Assembly (NCBI GenBank): GCA_039199225.1
Contig: JBCCSZ010000261.1
Coordinates: 1-11,042, forward strand
Length of the DNA stretch: 11,042 bases
Direction: 5' to 3'
DNA from: JBCCSZ01 sp039199225
GTDB taxonomy: Bacteria; Bacteroidota; Bacteroidia; Chitinophagales; Saprospiraceae
A model generated the notes under the pieces. That model saw nothing but the letters and a program-made list of their open reading frames with translations, made no database searches and was not told where the DNA came from. Shown piece by piece: positions 6,895 through 11,042 of the stretch. How positions within the stretch are numbered: the first letter of the stretch is position 1; each line of letters begins with the position of its first letter. The position numbers were made by a program, and so were the translations under genes.

Positions 6895-7899
6895 CTACTT
6901 TATCTCTTTCAGCACCGTTTCAAAAACCCACTTCACTTCTGGTAGCCCAAAATCTGTGTCAACCAGTCCCTTTTGTAATTCCCGAAGTAAATCAATCTCT
7001 TGACCACCATCAGACTTCAAAAGACAATAATCGTATGCCTCTGATTTATACCACTGAAGCGATTTTTCTCTTAGCAGAATCTCTCCGACGTAGGAAGTGA
7101 AAGGCAGTACCAAATAGTAAGTATTTAGATTATCGGCATTCCACATCAAGGCTTCATCAATTCGACTCAAACTCTCAACAGAAAAATCCAACTTATCTTG
7201 GTTGATGTTGAGAACCTCCGCCAGTACATTTCTGAATTCCTTAGCGTTGGTATGAACACCATTTTCCAGTCCAAACGCCAACTCCCTATCCTCCTCCTCT
7301 GCTGCCGTATGGCTTGTTGTGCTGTCAGACCCTTTGGTATCAAGAAAATGAGCCAACTCCCGGTCGACTCCAATCATGGTCCTGATGCTTTCGAGAATTG
7401 CGTATCCCTTTTTTGTAAAATAAGGACTCCACTTAACCAAGACCTTTTCAGAATTTGCGATCCGGTAAAAGCTTCCGAAAAAAGACAGTTGATCCATCTT
7501 TATTTCCTCTGCACCAGATTCATGCAGTTTGTTAAATGTGGATTCACTGATGCTTGAAATAAAAGAGATTTCATGCGGGATGCTGGTGTAAGGCGCCCTT
7601 ACAAATTCTACATTTTCGATACTTTCCAAATCCTCCTTCGAATCGAATTGCAGCGCAGTTCCATTGTAGAACTCTATATAATATTGTTCCGTTTTGTTCT
7701 TCCAAACCCTTGTAATTCCGTTCTTTCCAGATCGAGCCATTTCGACCTCAATCATTTCAGGCTTTAGGTCACTAAATACTTCGGGCTTTATCACTATGGA
7801 CTTTACGACCTCCTCTGCTCCGATCATTATTTCAATTTCCTTTGCCATAGCTTGATTTATCGTCGTAAGTAAGAATATGATTCCCAATAAGAAGTCCAA
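6895..7899 (-). CDS. Unrecognised exported protein; start codon probably affected by a 1-nt deletion
   Basis: The open frame gives 334 aa from a TTG at 7899. I do not recognise the protein as a whole. The N-terminus is a hydrophobic core (FLLGIIFLL) followed by an AMA-KE signal-peptidase-I-like site near residue 19, but it lacks the usual positive charges. An ATG at 7905-7907 lies just upstream in another frame: ATG, then five A, then TTG. One more A would give MKKLDFLLGIIFLL, a normal signal peptide, so a one-base deletion or sequencing error is likely. Residues 180-214 hold two similar short pieces, DRELAHFLDTKG and DRELAFGLENG, around a Ser/Thr/Glu-rich linker. The C-terminal third contains LDFSVESLSRIDEAL and LPFTSYVGEILLR, reminiscent of small domains with a 'YSxESLxxLD...YxGE' pattern such as DUF3806-like proteins; that resemblance is weak. 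A consensus promoter lies just upstream, supporting independent expression in the periplasm or outer envelope. Confidence 0.7.
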   Translation of the reverse strand: MDFLLGIIFLLTTINQAMAKEIEIMIGAEEVVKSIVIKPEVFSDLKPEMIEVEMARSGKNGITRVWKNKTEQYYIEFYNGTALQFDSKEDLESIENVEFVRAPYTSIPHEISFISSISESTFNKLHESGAEEIKMDQLSFFGSFYRIANSEKVLVKWSPYFTKKGYAILESIRTMIGVDRELAHFLDTKGSDSTTSHTAAEEEDRELAFGLENGVHTNAKEFRNVLAEVLNINQDKLDFSVESLSRIDEALMWNADNLNTYYLVLPFTSYVGEILLREKSLQWYKSEAYDYCLLKSDGGQEIDLLRELQKGLVDTDFGLPEVKWVFETVLKEIK

Positions 7900-7938
7900 T
7901 TTTTCATTTATTTGATTACAAAAACCCGCTTACAGGTA

Positions 7939-7969
7939 CAAATATAAGCATTTTAATTAGAAAAGCAAA
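7939..7969 (-). promoter_or_regulatory. Bacteroidota promoter for the exported-protein gene (TTTG-N19-TATATTTG)
   Basis: On the minus strand TTTG (plus 7966-7969) is followed after exactly 19 nt by TATATTTG (plus 7939-7946), matching the Bacteroidota -33/-7 consensus (TTTG / TAnnTTTG) at all fixed positions with normal spacing. Transcription would start about 25 nt before the ATG at 7907, a typical leader length. The site sits in the short gap after the lnt stop, so the downstream gene can be transcribed independently of lnt. The good distance to the ATG, rather than to the TTG, supports the idea that the ATG is the ancestral start. Confidence 0.7.
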
Positions 7970-7988
7970 ACATTTTGTGTACTTAAGA

Positions 7989-9770
7989 TCAAACTCTTTT
8001 AGCGCCCAGGTATCCTCGCACAAATGTGTTCAACAGCAAAATAATGGCGGCAAACATGGCCAGACGAGCCACCACATCGCCCCAGCGGACGTAGAAGGTA
8101 ATGGCTTGGTTGAGGCGCAGCTCTCCACGAATTGCTGCGGCCTCACCGTATTTGGTAGGTTGTAAAATTTCTCCCCTTTGATTGATCAGTGCAGATACGC
8201 CAGTGTTGGCAGAACGAGCAATGCTGCGGCGGGTCTCAATGGCGCGCAGACGCGCATAGCGCAAGTGCTGCTTATGCCCCGCAGTATTATCCCACCAACC
8301 ATCATTGGTCCCAATAAACAGCAACTCTGCTCCTTTGCGGATATACTGTGTGACATACTCCCCATAAATGGATTCGTAGCAAATAATAGGAGCGATTTTG
8401 GCCCTGGCAGAAGAAAAAACCGTTCGCTGCGATTGGGTTCCGAGAATGGAAGCACCATCTAAAGCATCGGCAATAGGCTCAAGGAAGAAAAGGTATTCGC
8501 GATAGGGAAAAAACTCAGCACCTGGCACCAGAATGGACTTGAGATACAAATCTATTTTATCGCTTCCGGAAGTAAATTGGTGCGCTGAATTGTAACTCTC
8601 CCAGTAGAACGCATTGCCATTTCGATCGATACCTTCTCGATGAGCATCAGACAGTGGTTCGTCCTTTTGATATATCTTATGGGTACTCAAGCCCGTCACC
8701 AAATGTAGATTGGGATAGCGATCCACAAACTGCTTCAGCCCACGCACAATTCGGCTGGACATCATTCTGGATGTATCAATCCGCCCAAAGCTGGTCTCGG
8801 GAAACAAAAGATAGTAGCTGCTATCAGTCAATTGAGCCTCTGCAAGCTGCAGATAACGGGTTAGTTGCTTGTCTTGAGAAATCTTGAACTTTTCGAAATG
8901 GGGCTCAAAATTGGGTTGAACCACAACGACTTCCAAAGATTCCCCCTTTTCCTCATAGCCAATATACAGGTATATGGAAACAATGGTCGGTACCAAAACC
9001 AACAAGGCAACTGGAAGAAAATCAAGCGGTCTCAGTGCCTTCTGACCTGCCCACTTCTGTTCCAGCAAACGGAAGACCAAAAGGTTGATCCACAAAATCA
9101 GCAAAGAACCACCAAAGACACCAGTGTATTCATACCACTGGACGAGGGAAGGAAACTCTGAAAGCCCATTCCCAAGTGTCAACCAAGGCCAGCTCAATTG
9201 CCAATGCATGTGCAAATATTCGAAAGTAATCCAGTAAGCAACAAAAGCCAAGCCTTGTAGATTGCGACTGATGGCAGAGCGACTCTGGTGGTACAGAAGA
9301 ATCGGAATGCTCATCAGCAAGGCATTGATGACGATGGCAAATACCCCTGCAATGAAGGCAGTGTTGGTTACCCAAAAAGTCGTTAGGATATTCCAGAGCA
9401 GAAAACTGTTGTAGACATAGCGAAACAACTTGCGCTTGTCGTGTCCCCCCGCCTCTTCAGCAATCTCCCGCTCAAGTATCAACAGGGGTACAAAACCAAT
9501 CAACAGCAAAATGTTAAAAGGCATGGGAGGAAAGCCAGCCGATAACAAGAAAGCAGAAAGGGCAGACAAGCCCATCCAACGCCAATGCTTTGTTGGTAGA
9601 TTTGGCGTTGCGCGTAGGCCCAAGAAGAAAAGCCAAGCTCCCAGGTAAAACACCAGGGACCAATGCCCCCACAACAGCTCCTGCTGTGTAAGTTGCCACA
9701 TACGCCAGGCACTTCCTAGGGCAGCAACCAGCCCCAAGACAATAATAGACAGTCGAATACGCTGATTCAT
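7989..9770 (-). CDS. lnt: Apolipoprotein N-acyltransferase
   Basis: The 593-aa integral membrane enzyme transfers the third acyl chain from a phospholipid to the N-terminal cysteine of diacylglyceryl lipoproteins, the last step of lipoprotein maturation in the inner membrane. The N-terminal half contains about eight hydrophobic segments between residues 7 and 275. The nitrilase-like periplasmic domain follows, beginning with VVVVQPNFEPHFEKF. The catalytic triad is visible: Glu325 in LFPETSFG, Lys411 in LKSILVPGAEFFP and Cys464 in APIICYESIY, corresponding to E267, K335 and C387 of E. coli Lnt. GTNDGWWDNTAG and the RLRAIETRRSIARSANTG stretch are also typical. A last hydrophobic segment lies near residues 570-585. 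It is longer than the 512-aa E. coli protein because of extra residues in the membrane half and in the domain loops. The ATG at 9770 is the natural start. A possible imperfect -7 (TAACCTTG, plus 9793-9800) precedes it. Confidence 0.96.
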   Translation of the reverse strand: MNQRIRLSIIVLGLVAALGSAWRMWQLTQQELLWGHWSLVFYLGAWLFFLGLRATPNLPTKHWRWMGLSALSAFLLSAGFPPMPFNILLLIGFVPLLILEREIAEEAGGHDKRKLFRYVYNSFLLWNILTTFWVTNTAFIAGVFAIVINALLMSIPILLYHQSRSAISRNLQGLAFVAYWITFEYLHMHWQLSWPWLTLGNGLSEFPSLVQWYEYTGVFGGSLLILWINLLVFRLLEQKWAGQKALRPLDFLPVALLVLVPTIVSIYLYIGYEEKGESLEVVVVQPNFEPHFEKFKISQDKQLTRYLQLAEAQLTDSSYYLLFPETSFGRIDTSRMMSSRIVRGLKQFVDRYPNLHLVTGLSTHKIYQKDEPLSDAHREGIDRNGNAFYWESYNSAHQFTSGSDKIDLYLKSILVPGAEFFPYREYLFFLEPIADALDGASILGTQSQRTVFSSARAKIAPIICYESIYGEYVTQYIRKGAELLFIGTNDGWWDNTAGHKQHLRYARLRAIETRRSIARSANTGVSALINQRGEILQPTKYGEAAAIRGELRLNQAITFYVRWGDVVARLAMFAAIILLLNTFVRGYLGAKRV

Positions 9771-9937
9771 ACTTGCTCGATTAGTGAATAATCAAGGTTA
9801 GCATCCAAAAGCCGCAAGGTACTAAAATCAGCTCAAGTATAGAAAAGGAATAGAACGGTACTAGGAGTTACACATAGCAGTGACCCCTACAATTCGAAAA
9901 ACGAAACCGTAAAGATGAAGCAAGACAACCTGATGGA

Positions 9938-10078
9938 TTAGCTGCGAATACTCAACCACGGATTGTGGTATTCGTGCAAGTTTTCATGGCCAGAATCAAA
10001 AGAAATGTAAGTGTCTTTTTTGTTGTTGTCTTTCTTTTTAAAAAGCTTGATGCAGAATTCGATAAATTTCATTTTCAT
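9938..10078 (-). CDS. Candidate small basic protein, 46 aa
   Basis: The minus-strand frame from ATG at 10078 to TAA at 9938 encodes 46 residues, beginning MKMKFIEFCIKLFKKKDNNK and ending HEYHNPWLSIRS. A second in-frame ATG lies at 10072. The first half is an amphipathic, lysine-rich segment (IEFCIKLFKKK) and the second half is polar with His, Tyr and Trp. There is no signal peptide or membrane span and I recognise no family. It lies in an otherwise empty spacer and reads in the same direction as metG and lnt. In favour of a gene: an orderly start, a protein-like composition including Trp, Cys and His, and a run that does not end in low complexity. Against: the short length and no consensus promoter. 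Chance occurrence cannot be excluded. Confidence 0.4.
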   Translation of the reverse strand: MKMKFIEFCIKLFKKKDNNKKDTYISFDSGHENLHEYHNPWLSIRS

Positions 10079-10261
10079 GGGATGTTTGGCAGATCATGCA
10101 GTTTAAGAATTGATTCACAATTACAACCAATCTAAAAGATTGTTTGTTCGTCTGAAAGGTATAAGGGTGAGGGAAAATTCCTAAGAGCGTAGCCGCCTGT
10201 TTGCAATTTGTTTTCTAGTAGTCAAGATACGAACTTTTAATATGAGAAGCAATCGGCCCAA

Positions 10262-10300
10262 CGAACAAAAATAAAAAAATAGTATATAAATCTATCTTTT
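10262..10300 (-). terminator. Weak AU-rich hairpin and U-tract downstream of metG
   Basis: On the minus strand AAAAGATAG (plus 10292-10300) can pair with CTATTTTTT (plus 10274-10282), with one G-U pair, around a 9-nt loop; a further T-rich stretch follows. It lies about 55 nt after the metG stop, a sensible place for a terminator. The stem has only one G-C pair, so it would be a weak intrinsic terminator at best. Confidence 0.3.
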
Positions 10301-10354
10301 ATTTTACAGCCGACATTCCTTTCCTACTGCCTACTACAACTGAACACTGCAACG

Positions 10355-11042
10355 CTAACTAATCTGATCCCCATTCCCACTACCCTCAGCAGGCGCTACA
10401 AAATGCAACTTCCCATCCGCATCCTCTGCCATGAGAATCATACCTTGAGAAGGAACACCTCTGAGCTTTCGAGCCGCCAGGTTGGCCAGCAAGAGAACTT
10501 TTTGCCCGATGATGTCTGCCGCCTCGTAATGCTGAGCAATACCAGATACAACAGTTCGTTTTTCAAAGCCCAAATCGACAGTCAGTTTAAGCAATTTGTC
10601 TGCTTTCGGCATTTTTTCCGCTTCGATGATGGTACCAGTCCGCAGGTCCAACTTGGCAAAGTCATCGTATTGGATGGTTTCTTTTAACGGCACGTGCTTA
10701 GGTTGCTCTTCTTCCAGAATCGACTCCAACTTAGCTTTTTGCCGGTTGATGATGTCCAAGCGACTGCTGTCCTTGCGGTCGTGAATCTTTGCAAAAAGCA
10801 ACTCGGGTTGGCCAATCTGATGCCCCCCTGGTAAGATGGATTTGTGTGCATCCAGTTGATCCAGTACCTTCTGTAGCTCCCCATTTTCCAAAGGATCGAG
10901 CTGTAGGATGGTTCGCAACTTAGCAGATGTAAACGGAATGAAAGGCGCACTCAGCGCACTCAACAAAGCGGTTATCTGCAAGCTGACATACATGCACTCT
11001 TTGATCTTCGGACTGTCGGGCTCTGCTTTAAACAGCTTCCAG
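10355..11042 (-). CDS. metG: Methionyl-tRNA synthetase, C-terminal part (5' end outside window)
   Basis: The frame runs off the right edge (first complete codon at 11041) and ends at TAG 10355-10357; 228 residues are visible. The first part (WKLFKAEP, then CMYVSLQITALLSALSAPFIPF and AKLRTILQL) is the end of the helical anticodon-binding domain of class I MetRS. A linker with PGGHQIGQPELLFAKI follows, then from about visible residue 123 a C-terminal tRNA-binding OB-fold domain (YDDFAKLDLRTGTIIEAEKM, KLTVDLG, VVSGIAQHY, VLLLANLAARKLRGVPSQGM), related to Arc1p/EMAPII/Trbp111. MetRS charges tRNA-Met for initiation and elongation in the cytoplasm; the appended OB domain promotes dimerisation and tRNA binding in many bacteria. 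The ATG at 10993 is internal. The catalytic domain lies outside the window. Confidence 0.96.
   Translation of the reverse strand, partial: WKLFKAEPDSPKIKECMYVSLQITALLSALSAPFIPFTSAKLRTILQLDPLENGELQKVLDQLDAHKSILPGGHQIGQPELLFAKIHDRKDSSRLDIINRQKAKLESILEEEQPKHVPLKETIQYDDFAKLDLRTGTIIEAEKMPKADKLLKLTVDLGFEKRTVVSGIAQHYEAADIIGQKVLLLANLAARKLRGVPSQGMILMAEDADGKLHFVAPAEGSGNGDQIS

Larger units (their letters stand above)
9771..10354. other. Spacer of about 580 nt between metG and lnt
   Basis: The spacer is AT-rich. It contains one plausible short ORF on the minus strand (9938-10078), two adjacent 5-bp mini-hairpins (10108-10122 and 10128-10142) and an AU-rich stem next to an A/T tract (10262-10300). I found no tRNA, no recognisable riboswitch or other known RNA, no long repeats, and no remnant of a larger gene. 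A perfect TAnnTTTG element was not seen for either lnt or the short ORF; the nearest candidates are imperfect (TAACCTTG, plus 9793-9800; TACCTTTC, plus 10154-10161). Confidence 0.6.

Noticed and set aside
7200..7557. A plus-strand 119-codon open frame within the exported-protein gene
   Set aside because: It is antisense to a longer frame with a signal peptide and promoter, and its product is Cys-rich and unpatterned.

Overview
The window looks like a chromosomal segment from a Bacteroidota bacterium, most likely of the Saprospiria type (Lewinella, Haliscomenobacter and relatives). The reasons are the gene families (a PSD1/DUF1553 + DUF1501 pair, a Tat-exported Gfo/Idh/MocA oxidoreductase, a MetRS with a C-terminal tRNA-binding OB domain), the absence of clear Shine-Dalgarno sequences, and Bacteroidota-type promoters (TTTG / TAnnTTTG). 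The genus is inferred from overall impression, not from a marker gene.

Layout. Plus strand, 1-4657: the 3' part of a PSD1-type DUF1549/DUF1553 protein, a Tat-signal DUF1501 protein 11 nt later, a small cytoplasmic YdeI/OmdA-family protein 8 nt later, and after 47 nt a Tat-signal Gfo/Idh/MocA oxidoreductase. The spacing suggests one transcription unit that begins upstream of the window. Plus strand, 4686-6459: a second unit with its own -7 element, holding a two-TM TPR protein and, 9 nt later, a PLP enzyme of the D-serine dehydratase / D-threonine aldolase-like family. Minus strand, from 11042 down to 6495: the C-terminal third of methionyl-tRNA synthetase, a roughly 580-nt spacer with one candidate 46-aa ORF, apolipoprotein N-acyltransferase (Lnt), an unrecognised exported protein with its own consensus promoter, and a small winged-helix-like DUF6958-type protein. 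The two strands converge at about 6460-6494.

How the genes work together. The PSD1/DUF1501 pair and the oxidoreductase form a plausible exported module, probably for breakdown or oxidation of a carbohydrate or other complex organic substrate; the substrate cannot be read from the sequence. Lnt (lipoprotein maturation) and MetG (tRNA charging) are housekeeping genes. The TPR protein and the PLP enzyme look co-transcribed, but no functional link is visible.

I see no insertion sequence, CRISPR array, tRNA, rRNA, phage gene or recognised defence system. The points most worth checking are the start of the exported protein at about 7900, where a one-base deletion appears to disrupt a canonical signal peptide start; that protein itself, which I cannot assign; and the 46-aa ORF in the metG-lnt spacer.
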